Of a stretch of 64,000 bases of DNA, positions 1 through 7,145 are shown in pieces. The stretch comes from Solirubrobacteraceae bacterium (GTDB lineage: Bacteria; Actinomycetota; Thermoleophilia; Solirubrobacterales; Solirubrobacteraceae). The notes beneath the pieces are model-generated. The model made no database searches. It saw only the letters and a list, made by a program, of their open reading frames with translations, and had not been told where the DNA came from. The position numbers were made by a program, and so were the translations under genes. The stretch's first letter is position 1. Every line of letters starts with the position of its first letter. The stretch is taken from contig JANWIP010000003.1 of NCBI GenBank assembly GCA_025449845.1, positions 62,001 through 126,000 on the forward strand, given 5' to 3'.

Positions 1-220
1 TTGTTCCTCTTCACTTGAGCGAATGTGATCTAGACCACATCATTATTTCCGATCGGAATAAGAGAGGCACGGCTCGTCGGCCTGCGGCCGAGACTGCACA
101 CCCTCTATGTCTCACCTTACACGAATACCCAATCTTGCCAACCGTATGCAAGGTTACGTCCATGTTAGAACGCGATTCAGACGACTATTTAGAGACGGTT
201 AAGTGTCTTGACGCATGCTG
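1..220. other. Intergenic stretch with a 12-bp palindrome
   Basis: No convincing gene is seen here. A small open frame at 15-224 has no recognisable motif, no ribosome binding site and lower GC than the genes around it, so I did not call it. Positions 47-58 hold the perfect palindrome TTCCGATCGGAA in an AT-richer setting. This could be an operator for a gene left of the window. The stretch faces the 3' end of the SRPBCC gene on the minus strand. Confidence 0.3.
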
Positions 221-676
221 CTAAGCGTCAGCACCCTCCAACAAGGCACGTAGGCGCTCAAGCGTACGCGTGGCCTCGCGTTCGGGCATACCCCCAACCA
301 AGGCGCGACTGGCAAGCGCACCGATAGGCCCCAAAGGAGGACGGAAGTCATTGGCGTAATCAAAGCGAGTGCAACCATCTGCCAACCCCTCAAGCGTGTA
401 CTCGGTACGGGCACGCGAGCGAGCCGGACCGCGGCCCTCCCAGACGGCCCGTTTTTCGCTCTGGCACTCGATAAGTCGCCAATGAACATCGAGGCTGACG
501 CCGCGCAGATGCACGCGTTGATCCATCTCAAACCCAACCTGCACGGGCCCATCATCGGCATGGCGCAGGGCGCGGTGAATGGTGACCCAGTCCCCTAAAC
601 GCGCGGGGTCCATGACCGTCTTCCACACCTCGGCGGGCGACGCGGCAATGCGAATCGATGCTGTGACGGTGCTCAT
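221..676 (-). CDS. SRPBCC (START-like/polyketide cyclase) family protein
   Basis: This 151-residue cytosolic protein has no signal peptide. It opens with a beta strand followed by the SPAEVWKTVMDP pattern typical of SRPBCC helix-grip proteins. Alternating strands (VGFEMDQRVHLRG, LDVHWRLIE) and a C-terminal helix complete the fold at about the family's usual length. SRPBCC proteins bind hydrophobic ligands in an internal cavity, and the ligand here cannot be read from the sequence. It lies 42 bp downstream of the epimerase-like gene on the same strand, and the two are probably co-transcribed. Confidence 0.75.
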   Translation of the reverse strand: MSTVTASIRIAASPAEVWKTVMDPARLGDWVTIHRALRHADDGPVQVGFEMDQRVHLRGVSLDVHWRLIECQSEKRAVWEGRGPARSRARTEYTLEGLADGCTRFDYANDFRPPLGPIGALASRALVGGMPEREATRTLERLRALLEGADA

Positions 677-718
677 GCGCAGGTGACTGTACTCATGTCA
701 TCTCGTACTGGCGCGAAC

Positions 719-1648
719 TCAGCGCGCGCGTAGCGGCTCGACGGCCTCCCACTCGGCCAAGGCGTGCTCGACGGCGGCATCGAATGAATGCAGCCGCACG
801 CCGAGCAACTCAGGTGCGTGATCATCAGCAGGCAGCAGATCGCTGCCGAGGCTCTCCATCAGCGGCAAAACCAGCTCGGGGTCCTCGGAGGCAATGGCGG
901 CGGCAACGCGCGCCGCGATCGGAGTAGCGCTCAGCGGCAGAGCGATGGCAGGACGCCCCACAAGCATGAGCTCAGCGATGCGCTCGATGATCGTTCCGTA
1001 ACTCAATACCTCAGGCCCGCCGATATCCAAGGCACGCCCGGCAACGGCCGGCACATGCGCGGCGGCAGCGAGCATGTCGGTGACATCGCGCGCATCGATG
1101 GGCTGTGTGCGATAGCGCTGCCAAGCCGGCAGGGTAAGCACGGGCATACGCTCGATGAGGCGCACGAGAAAGCGAAAAGAACGCGAGCCGGCACCGATCA
1201 CGATGGAGGCGCGCAGCGCAACAGAATCGGGCACGGCCTGCAGCAGAATGCTCTCGACCGCGAGGCGACTGGCGAGGTGACGCGATGCCGATTCGGCGCC
1301 TCCCCGCGGCAGCGGCCCGCCGAGGTAAACGATGCGCTTTACGCCTGCGGCGCGGGCGGCAGCAGCGAAGTTGACAGCGGCAAGGCGCTCCTGCTCAGGG
1401 AAGTCGCGCCCGGCGGCGCCATCCATGGAATGGATGAGGTAATAGGCAACCTCGATCTCCTCCAGTGCCTCCGTCAGCCCGGCGCCACTGATAACGTCGC
1501 CGCGCACAGTCTCGACGTGCCAGGCGATGGGGATACGCAGCCGGGCGGGGTCGCGCACGAAAGCCCGAAGCTGATGCCCATCGCGGCGCAGACGAGGGAT
1601 AAGCAGCGAGCCGGCGAAGCCAGAGGCGCCGGTAACGAGCACACGCAT
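719..1648 (-). CDS. NAD(P)-binding atypical SDR / epimerase-like protein
   Basis: The 309-residue product begins MRVLVTGASGFAGSLL, a TGxxGxxG Rossmann dinucleotide motif typical of extended or atypical short-chain dehydrogenases. A YYLIHSM stretch near residue 70, RDV near residue 190 and an IGGPEVLSY motif near residue 210 fit the NmrA/ComplexI-NDUFA9-like SDR group. The canonical YxxxK catalytic pair is not evident, so it may bind the nucleotide without classical dehydrogenase chemistry. It is divergent from the oxidase gene at 1686, only 37 bp away, and upstream of the SRPBCC gene. Substrate unknown. Confidence 0.75.
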   Translation of the reverse strand: MRVLVTGASGFAGSLLIPRLRRDGHQLRAFVRDPARLRIPIAWHVETVRGDVISGAGLTEALEEIEVAYYLIHSMDGAAGRDFPEQERLAAVNFAAAARAAGVKRIVYLGGPLPRGGAESASRHLASRLAVESILLQAVPDSVALRASIVIGAGSRSFRFLVRLIERMPVLTLPAWQRYRTQPIDARDVTDMLAAAAHVPAVAGRALDIGGPEVLSYGTIIERIAELMLVGRPAIALPLSATPIAARVAAAIASEDPELVLPLMESLGSDLLPADDHAPELLGVRLHSFDAAVEHALAEWEAVEPLRAR

Positions 1649-1685
1649 ATGTGAGGATGATGACTGGTGTCAACTAAAAGTCCCA

Positions 1686-2957
1686 ATGGGTAGCGCGGAT
1701 GAGCGTCCCGGCCAGGCGCCGGTCCTGACCCCAGGATTGGCCTCCCAGCCCCCCACCCGCTGTGACGTGGCGATCGTCGGCGGCGGCATCCTGGGCCTGG
1801 CGGTCGCGCGTGAGTTACTGAGCCGCAAGCCGGATATGTCGCTGTGCGTGCTGGAGCGCGAGCAAGAGGTGGCAACCCACCAGACAGGCCACAACTCAGG
1901 CGTGGTGCACGCGGGCATCTATTACACCCCCGGCTCGCTGAAGGCGCGCCTGTGCGTGCAAGGCGCACGCGAGCTGTATGAGTACTGCAACGAGCGCGGG
2001 ATTCCGTATGAGCAGTGCGGCAAGGTGATCGTGGCAACGGACGCCTCGGAGCTGCAACGCCTGGACGAGCTGGAGCGCCGCGGCAAGGCCAACCGCGTGC
2101 AGGGCCTGGTGCGCCTGGACGCGCAGGGCATCCGCGCCCTAGAGCCCCACGCGGTAGGCATCGCCGGCCTGCACTCTCCCGCGACGGGGATCGTGAGCTT
2201 CCCGGCGGTGGCGCGCTCCTACGCGCAGGACGTGGCGCAGGCGGGCGGCACGGTGGTGGGCGGCTGTGAGGTACAGGCGGTGAGCGCGGGCCCGCGCACG
2301 GTGCGCCTGGAACACAGCCATGGCGCGACCGAAGCCGGCCACGCGATCTTCTGCGCCGGCGCATGGGCCGACCGCCTGGCGGTGGCGGCAGGCGCGGACC
2401 CCGACCCGCGCATCGTCCCCTTCCGCGGCGCGTACCTGCGCTTGTCCCCAGAGCGCAGAGACCTGGTGCGCTCGCTGATCTACCCGGTCCCCGACCCCAC
2501 GCTCCCCTTCCTGGGCGTGCATCTGACGAAGCACATCGACGGTGACATCCTGATCGGCCCCACGGCGCTGCTGGCCGGCGCACGCGACGCCTATAGCCTC
2601 GCGCGTATCCGCCCGGGCGACATTCGTGACACGCTCGCATGGCCGGGCTCGTGGCGGATGTTCGCGCGCTGGTGGCGCACGGGCATAACGGAGATGCGCC
2701 ACGCGGCAGTGCGAGCCGCCTTCGTGCGCGCCGCGGCGCGCTACGTCCCCGAGCTGCGCCTGCGCGACGTGGAGCCGGCGTTCGCCGGCGTGCGCGCCCA
2801 GGCGCTGGCACGCGACGGCCGCCTGGTGGACGATTTCGTGTTCTCGGCGACGGACCGCGCGCTGCACGTGCGCAACGCCCCCTCACCGGCCGCGACCTCC
2901 TCGCTGGCGATCGCCCGCCACGTGGTGGACCACGCGCAGCGAGCGTTCGATCTGTGA
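1686..2957 (+). CDS. lhgO: L-2-hydroxyglutarate oxidase-type FAD-dependent oxidoreductase
   Basis: The 423-residue product has the FAD-binding Rossmann motif VAIVGGGILGLAVAREL at about residues 29-45 and a downstream ExE ending (VLERE). The segment THQTGHNSGVVHAGIYY is the signature region of LhgO/L2HGDH proteins of the DAO superfamily. Family members oxidise L-2-hydroxyglutarate to 2-oxoglutarate and clear this metabolic by-product. The C-terminal FAGVRAQ segment followed by DDFVF matches the DAO flavin-closing region. The first 25 residues are a non-homologous extension, so the true start could be slightly downstream. It stands alone and is divergent from the SDR gene. Confidence 0.85.
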   Translation: MGSADERPGQAPVLTPGLASQPPTRCDVAIVGGGILGLAVARELLSRKPDMSLCVLEREQEVATHQTGHNSGVVHAGIYYTPGSLKARLCVQGARELYEYCNERGIPYEQCGKVIVATDASELQRLDELERRGKANRVQGLVRLDAQGIRALEPHAVGIAGLHSPATGIVSFPAVARSYAQDVAQAGGTVVGGCEVQAVSAGPRTVRLEHSHGATEAGHAIFCAGAWADRLAVAAGADPDPRIVPFRGAYLRLSPERRDLVRSLIYPVPDPTLPFLGVHLTKHIDGDILIGPTALLAGARDAYSLARIRPGDIRDTLAWPGSWRMFARWWRTGITEMRHAAVRAAFVRAAARYVPELRLRDVEPAFAGVRAQALARDGRLVDDFVFSATDRALHVRNAPSPAATSSLAIARHVVDHAQRAFDL

Positions 2958-3138
2958 CCGTCGTGGTGGCTCGCCGCGACCCACTGCTCTCCCGAGCTGG
3001 GTAAAACCCCGCAAAGTGCAGGATGACCGCAACGCTTGTCACAAGAAAGTGACTAGCCGGCGGGTATTTCCGGGAAGCATTTCTTTTCCCTGCGATTTGC
3101 GGGAACGCGCCGTGCGTGGCCGGCCGCGCGGTGCTTTG

Positions 3139-3381
3139 ATGCATGCTGTGCCGGCCACGAAGAACAAGCGCGCGACGCGCAAGGTGACATGCGAGGAATG
3201 CTTCTTCAAGAAAAACATGCTGTGCGCCCTGGATCTGGCCGAGCCATGCGCGACGTTCCGCCCGCATGAGGCGCAGTTGAAGCCGCCGCCGCAGTTGCGC
3301 TTCGTGTTCCGCCAGGAGCGCCGTTCGCGCTCCGCCTGGGCTTTCCCGACAGCCCAGGAGCAGGCCGCGCTGCACGCCTAG
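3139..3381 (+). CDS. Small Cys-rich protein, possible zinc-binding
   Basis: An 80-residue basic protein. The start at 3139 (MHAVPATKNK) is preferred because the in-frame upstream extension has no ribosome binding site. Residues 16-36 contain four cysteines spaced C-x2-C-x7-C-x7-C (TCEEC...MLC...EPC), which looks like a small metal-binding knuckle. An FRPHEAQLKPP segment and a basic C-terminus follow. I do not recognise a named family. The codon usage and compact composition support a real gene. It has no obvious operon partner. Confidence 0.5.
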   Translation: MHAVPATKNKRATRKVTCEECFFKKNMLCALDLAEPCATFRPHEAQLKPPPQLRFVFRQERRSRSAWAFPTAQEQAALHA

Positions 3382-3384
3382 CGA

Positions 3385-3537
3385 CTAGCGCCCCAGCATC
3401 TGACGCCAGCGTGCGATGCCTCCACTGCGGCTCGCTGCCGCATACAGGTCACCATGTCCGGCGGCGCGAAACTCCGCTGGGCGCGGCCAGTCGGTGCGGC
3501 CATCGAGATACGCCCGCAGTTCGCGCTCGATGATGCG
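3385..3537 (-). pseudogene. C-terminal fragment of an unrecognised protein
   Basis: On the minus strand an open frame of 50 codons without a start reads RIIERELRAYLDGR, then WPRPAEFRAAG, then a run ending ARWRQMLGR and TAG at 3385. A stop (TGA at 3538-3540) closes it immediately upstream. The WPxxxEFxxAGxxxLYxAxxRxGG pattern looks like a genuine protein repeat and not like chance. I read it as the decayed tail of a gene. The rest of the interval to 3708 is AT-richer than its surroundings and holds nothing I can support. Confidence 0.4.
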
Positions 3538-3708
3538 TCAGTGTTTGCGGCGTCCATCGCTGGAAACGCGCGTTGAACTCAATCATGACATGAGCTCGCA
3601 GGAACAGAAATCAGCCCGGTTAGGAACAAAAATATAGCATGATTCTAAGGGTTTTTGGGCCTATCAGACATCTAAGAGCATAATAGCGTCTGGGCCTGTA
3701 CGTCAGTG

Positions 3709-4956
3709 TTATCTACTGCTCATATCGGCTTCTCCTCTCTTCCCGGCCTCCTCGGCCTCCTCGGCATGCCGAGCGATCCAATTCGCCCCCGGCGTGTCGG
3801 TCAAGCCGTGGACGATGATCGAGGTGAAGACGACGAGTGCGGTGAGGTCGAAGATGCGCTGACCCGAAGGGATGCCCTGGTCAAGGACGATCAGCGAGAA
3901 GGTCATGGTGGCAACGCCCTTGGGCCCGAACCAGCCCATAAAGAGCCGCGTGCCGCGATCGGTTGAGGTCCCCATCAAGGCGATCCAGACGGCGAGAGGA
4001 CGCGCGATGAGGAAGGTAACGAACACGAGCCCGACGGCGGCCCAGCCATCATTGAAAAGCGCATGCAAGGTCAGCAGCGAGCCAAAGACGAGAAAGACGC
4101 CGAGCTTGACGATCTCGACGATCTCATCGGCGCGCTGCTCGAAGTGCCGGCGCAGGTCGGGCCGGCGAATGCCGAGCACGATGGCGGCGACGAAGACGGC
4201 GATGAAGCCATTGCCGCTCGGCGCGAGCACGGTGACGCCAAAGGTCCCGAAGGCCACCCCAAGCGCGTAGAGCGACTTCTGGTGTGAGGGGATGGAGTGC
4301 TCAAGCGATTGCTTGCTATCGCGCGGCATCAGCAGCGAGGCGATCCAGCCGCAGGCGAGCCCGTAGAGGAAGCCGAGCCCGATGTCCTGCACGACGAAGC
4401 GCCACCAGACGAAGTTTTCGGAGTCGACGGTGAGCGCGGCGAGCAGCGCGAGCACGGCGGGCAGCGCGAGCCCATCGTTGAGCCCTGACTCGAGGTTCAG
4501 CGAATGCCTGACGAGCCGCGGCACGCGCGGGTTGGTGACGATGCTCGATGTCAAGACGGGGTCGGTGGGTGAGAGCAGCGCCCCGAGCAGGAAGGCCTCG
4601 GTCCAGCTGAGCCCGATCAGCGCGCGCCCGGCGAGCGCGATGATCAGCGCGGTGATCGGCATCGCCACGACGAGCTTGCGCAGCGGCAGGCGCCACTCGC
4701 GCTGGAGCATCTCGCTCTCGACCTCGAGGCCATCGCGGAAGAGGATCACGATCAGCGCGCAGTAGGCGAGATCCTTGACGAAGCCGGACTGGGCGCTGAA
4801 GGAGATCCACTGGAAACCCCCGTCGCCGACGAGGAAGCCGGCGAGCACGAATAGCGCGGTGAGCGAGAGGAAGCTGCGCCGCGCGAGCCCGGACAGCAGC
4901 GCCCCCAGGATCAAGAGCCCGCCGAGCACGGCTACGGTCGCCTGGAAGGAGGGCAC
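3709..4956 (-). CDS. Cation:proton antiporter (Na+/H+ exchanger, CPA family)
   Basis: An integral membrane protein of about 415 residues with 11-12 hydrophobic segments. Family landmarks are LILFRDGLEVE (membrane acidic residue of the exchanger core), LLSPTDPVLTSSIV (the TDP motif of helix 5) and NLESGLNDGLALP (the ND motif), as in NhaP/CPA1 exchangers. It exchanges cytoplasmic Na+ or K+ for protons. The frame is open to 5403, but that extension is shuffled, non-membrane sequence overlapping the divergent gene. I therefore place the start at the GTG at 4956, just before SFQATVAVLGG. The C-terminus is short, rich in Glu/Ala (EEAEEAGK), without a TrkA domain. Confidence 0.8.
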   Translation of the reverse strand: MPSFQATVAVLGGLLILGALLSGLARRSFLSLTALFVLAGFLVGDGGFQWISFSAQSGFVKDLAYCALIVILFRDGLEVESEMLQREWRLPLRKLVVAMPITALIIALAGRALIGLSWTEAFLLGALLSPTDPVLTSSIVTNPRVPRLVRHSLNLESGLNDGLALPAVLALLAALTVDSENFVWWRFVVQDIGLGFLYGLACGWIASLLMPRDSKQSLEHSIPSHQKSLYALGVAFGTFGVTVLAPSGNGFIAVFVAAIVLGIRRPDLRRHFEQRADEIVEIVKLGVFLVFGSLLTLHALFNDGWAAVGLVFVTFLIARPLAVWIALMGTSTDRGTRLFMGWFGPKGVATMTFSLIVLDQGIPSGQRIFDLTALVVFTSIIVHGLTDTPGANWIARHAEEAEEAGKRGEADMSSR

Positions 4957-5012
4957 GAAGGGAGGGTATATTGGGTATACCCCGAACAGCCCCCAGCGAA
5001 GGCGGTGCCAAG

Positions 5013-5285
5013 ATGGCGAGAAAGAACAAGGACAGCGATCAGGAGATGGATGCGAGCCGCAACGGCTCGATGGCCGACACGGCCCCATCCACGGAGGAGT
5101 CCTCCGGCGGAGGTGCCGGCAGGCTGCTGCTCCTGCTGATCGTGGCGGCAATGCTGGCGATGGTGCTGAGCAAGGACGTGCGCTCCAAGGTGCTGGACAT
5201 GCTGTTCGGCAGCGAGGAGGAGTTCGACTACAGCTCGACGACGATGCCGGCCACGGACGCGCCGGTCGGCGCGACAGCCTCCTGA
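5013..5285 (+). CDS. Small single-pass membrane protein, unknown function
   Basis: A 90-residue protein. A charged N-terminus (MARKNKDSDQEMD) and a Ser/Gly linker lead into one hydrophobic helix, LLLLLIVAAMLAMVL, at residues 38-52. An amphipathic segment with SKDVRSKVLDMLFG and a Ser/Thr-rich tail follow. The ATG at 5013 follows a weak AAGGCGG ribosome binding site and is preferred to the TTG at 4971. It precedes the TetR gene by 48 bp on the same strand and is divergent from the antiporter, so it may share the TetR operon. No named family recognised. Confidence 0.6.
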   Translation: MARKNKDSDQEMDASRNGSMADTAPSTEESSGGGAGRLLLLLIVAAMLAMVLSKDVRSKVLDMLFGSEEEFDYSSTTMPATDAPVGATAS

Positions 5286-5333
5286 GCGCAGCCGGCCTCA
5301 CCCAGCCGCAAACGAGCAAAACGAGATGAGCAG

Positions 5334-5993
5334 ATGAACGTAACCGCGGAGCGCAAGGGTCCGCCCCAGCCCCTGTCGGGCGAGCAGGCGGAGCGCAAGC
5401 CACCGCCCAAGTCGCTGTCGGGCGAGAAGGCTCAGCGCATCATCGAGGCGATGCGCGCAAGCGTGGCCAAACGCGGCACGGCCGGCTCGACCTTCGATCG
5501 TGTCTCGCGCGAGGCCGGCGTCTCGCGCGGCCTCTTGCACTACTACTTCGGCACCAAGGAGCAGCTGCTGGTGGAGGCTGTGCGCCGCGACTGCGAGCTG
5601 CGCCTGGAGCGCCTGCAGCAACAGCTCCTGGGCGCCCAGACCGCCGAGGCCTTCATCAACCTGGCGGCGGAGCACCTGCAGCAGAGCGTGCGCGATGACC
5701 CGCAGGGCGTGACATTGATCTTCGAGCTGTTCACGCTGTCGCGTCGCAACGAGGACATCGCGGCCGAGTACGCGGCGCTGATGCGCACGACGCGCGACCA
5801 GGTGGCAAGCATGCTCGCGGCCGCACAGCGCGAAGGCGTGCTGCGCCTGCACGCCTCCCCCGAGGCGGTCGCGGAAATCCTCTTCTCGCTGACGGACGGC
5901 TTCGCGTTGCGGATGCTGACCGAGCCCGAGCGTGACTTCGCCGAGACGGTGCAGGCGGGGATCGTCTGCGCGCGAGCGCTGCTGGCTGACTAA
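5334..5993 (+). CDS. TetR/AcrR family transcriptional regulator
   Basis: The 219-residue product has a 30-residue Pro/Lys-rich N-terminal extension with a duplicated motif (PPQPLSGEQAERK and PPPKSLSGEKAQR). The HTH follows: GSTFDRVSREAGVSRGLLHYYFGTKEQ at about residues 52-78, where GVSRGLLHYYF is the recognition helix. The all-helical C-terminal half (residues 85-219) is the ligand/dimer domain and resembles BetI-type regulators. It lacks the extra winged helix found in the three cassette TetR proteins. Likely targets are the small membrane gene before it or the FmdB-like gene 112 bp after it, whose promoter carries a perfect inverted repeat. Confidence 0.85.
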   Translation: MNVTAERKGPPQPLSGEQAERKPPPKSLSGEKAQRIIEAMRASVAKRGTAGSTFDRVSREAGVSRGLLHYYFGTKEQLLVEAVRRDCELRLERLQQQLLGAQTAEAFINLAAEHLQQSVRDDPQGVTLIFELFTLSRRNEDIAAEYAALMRTTRDQVASMLAAAQREGVLRLHASPEAVAEILFSLTDGFALRMLTEPERDFAETVQAGIVCARALLAD

Positions 5994-6080
5994 ACGCGTT
6001 CGAGCCCTGCGGGCCGACTTGAAACGCGCCCCGAGCCTGCTGGCGTACTGAAACAGCCCCGAATCTGGCGCCCTGAACCT

Positions 6081-6103
6081 GGCACTCGTATAATCCGAGT
6101 GCC
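6081..6103 (+). promoter_or_regulatory. Perfect inverted repeat enclosing a TATAAT box
   Basis: GGCACTCG at 6081-6088 and CGAGTGCC at 6096-6103 are exact inverted repeats. The 7-nt spacer contains TATAAT (6089-6094). The ATG of the next gene is 10 nt downstream of the box, so the transcript should be leaderless or nearly so. A repressor dimer bound here would cover the -10 element directly. The TetR protein encoded just upstream is one candidate binder. Confidence 0.65.
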
Positions 6104-6104
6104 A

Positions 6105-6491
6105 ATGCCGATATACGAGTACAAACGCCCCGACGGCAGCACCTTCGAGGTGATGCAGTCCTTCAGCGACGACCCCCTGAAGAAGGACCCCGAGACCGGC
6201 GTGAAGGTCCAGCGAGTCCTGCACGCCCCCACGATCCATTTCAAGGGCAAGGGCTTCTACAACACCGACTACGGCACGCGCAAGCGCCAGCGCGAGACCG
6301 CGGCGGCAGGCGAAGGCTCTTCCAACGGCGCCTCCAAGGACGGCGGCTCCTCCGATAGCTCGTCCTCGTCAGATGGCAAGTCCTCATCGGAGGGCAAGTC
6401 CGAGACCAAGTCCGGCGGCGAGAAGACATCCAAGGATGCGTCCACCGCCAAGCCCAAGTCCGACTCCAAGCCGGTCGGCTCAACCAAGTAG
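6105..6491 (+). CDS. FmdB-like protein lacking zinc ligands
   Basis: This 128-residue product starts MPIYEYKRPDGSTFEV, the canonical opening of FmdB-family zinc ribbons, and continues to APTIHFKGKGFYNTDYG, also typical of the family. FmdB proteins carry two CxxC pairs, and this one has no cysteine at all. RPDGS replaces the first pair and KDPETGVKV the second. From residue 65 on it is a low-complexity Ser/Lys/Gly/Glu tail, probably disordered. The start at 6105 matches the family and sits just after the palindromic promoter. Function unknown; it cannot bind zinc in the usual way. Confidence 0.75.
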   Translation: MPIYEYKRPDGSTFEVMQSFSDDPLKKDPETGVKVQRVLHAPTIHFKGKGFYNTDYGTRKRQRETAAAGEGSSNGASKDGGSSDSSSSSDGKSSSEGKSETKSGGEKTSKDASTAKPKSDSKPVGSTK

Positions 6492-6654
6492 CCGCCTCTC
6501 ACGGCTATGTCCTCCTAGGCCGTCGCATGCTGGGCGGCGTGCGGCGCCGCGCAGCAGGTCGGTAACTACCTCGTCGTGCCGGGCGACTCGACCTGACGGC
6601 GAGTCATAAGCCAGTCCCGCACCGCCCCTCGTGGGCGCTCCTGTGGTGAGGGAC

Positions 6655-6684
6655 TTGACAAGAGCCATCACTTGTGCCTATAGT
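6655..6684 (+). promoter_or_regulatory. Cassette 1 promoter (TTGACA-18-TATAGT)
   Basis: TTGACA at 6655-6660 and TATAGT at 6679-6684 are 18 bp apart, close to the sigma-70 consensus. The sequence before the -10 box (CTTGTGCC) recurs in cassette 2 and nearly so in cassette 3 (CTTGTGCG). The promoters of cassettes 1 and 2 are identical over more than 40 bp. The interval 6492-6654 before it holds no gene I can support. Confidence 0.8.
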
Positions 6685-6785
6685 CATCCTGTGATCGCGT
6701 CCTGTCATGGGGTGCCTTCACACAGATAGGTCGGGTCAAGGGTTCTGCCCGCGTTATTTGCGGGGTCCATGGGACCGCAAGGGAA

Positions 6786-6958
6786 TGTCGGAGAGGGATT
6801 TCGATCGCTTTATGAGGGATGTTGAGATGAGTGATCTTCTTTTCACCGCGCCTAGCGCGGCCAATGGTCTTACGACCCCAATCGGGGGTCCAACTAGATG
6901 CGTCAGCATCACTGACGCATCTCTCTCTCTCTCTCTCTCTCTTGGCCCGGCTCTCTAG
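6786..6958 (+). CDS. Possible leader peptide in cassette 1 5' UTR
   Basis: An open frame of 57 codons starts MSERDFDRFMRDVEMSDLL, with an AGGGA stretch immediately before the ATG. It runs through the P1-P3 stems and the CT repeat, which encodes Ser-Leu repeats, to a TAG at 6958. Cassette 2 has an almost identical N-terminal half (22648-22830). Cassette 3 has only a 15-codon relic (MQWERD...). Conservation there may reflect RNA structure or recent duplication more than coding. Confidence 0.25.
6896..6942 (+). repeat. Invariant 11-bp hairpin followed by (CT)11
   Basis: AGATGCGTCAG (6896-6906) pairs perfectly with CTGACGCATCT (6912-6922) across a CATCA loop. Eleven CT units run from 6921 to 6942. 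The hairpin is base-for-base identical in all three cassettes while flanking sequence differs, and the CT number differs (11, 12, 13). The run is a simple-sequence repeat prone to slippage. Its RNA can pair with the GGGAGGGG ribosome binding site using G-C, A-U and G-U pairs only. Confidence 0.85.
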
Positions 6959-7145
6959 CTTCTAGGGCCTTTCGCCGCCTCGTTTCGGCGGCTCGCTTCG
7001 GCCACGAGGGCCGGGTTGGTCTTTCTCGCGCGTTGGGCGCGTTTCACGTTTCTGCCGTCTCGGGCTGGGTGCCCGCGGCGGTTTTGTGCCGCCCGGGCCT
7101 CCCGGGCGGTCGTGTTCTCGATTGCTCCGGGAGGGGATGGGTTTG

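Larger units (their letters stand above)
6692..7145 (+). promoter_or_regulatory. Cassette 1 structured 5' leader
   Basis: About 450 nt separate the promoter from gene A. Stems seen by eye: P1 CCGCGC/GCGCGG (6846-6860), P2 GACCCC/GGGGTC (6874-6890), P3 the invariant 11-bp hairpin (6896-6922), P4 CGCGC/GCGCG (7027-7041) and P5 CCGCCCGGG/CCCGGGCGG (7089-7109). The Shine-Dalgarno GGGAGGGG is at 7129-7136. P1, P2, P4 and P5 occur at equivalent places in the other two leaders with different but still complementary arms. That supports RNA structure. A cis-regulatory RNA is likely, and its ligand or trigger is unknown. Confidence 0.7.

Noticed and set aside
15-224. Small frame of 69 codons at the window start
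   Set aside because: No ribosome binding site, no motif, AT-richer than real genes here, and it runs into the 3' end of the SRPBCC gene.
1474-3375. Long minus-strand open frame of 633 codons
   Set aside because: It is antisense to the LhgO-type gene. Its Arg/Pro/Ala-rich composition is typical of a shadow frame in high-GC DNA and no motif is present.
3416-3637. Plus-strand frame of 73 codons
   Set aside because: It is antisense to a more protein-like minus-strand fragment at 3385-3537 and has no family features.
4957-5403. N-terminal extension of the antiporter frame
   Set aside because: The extension is Pro/Arg/Ser-rich, overlaps the divergent small membrane gene and does not fit the antiporter family.
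6896-6942. Invariant hairpin plus CT run as an intrinsic terminator
   Set aside because: The stem is suitable but it is followed by alternating C and T, not a T run, and the cassette genes lie downstream. Conditional termination is not excluded.
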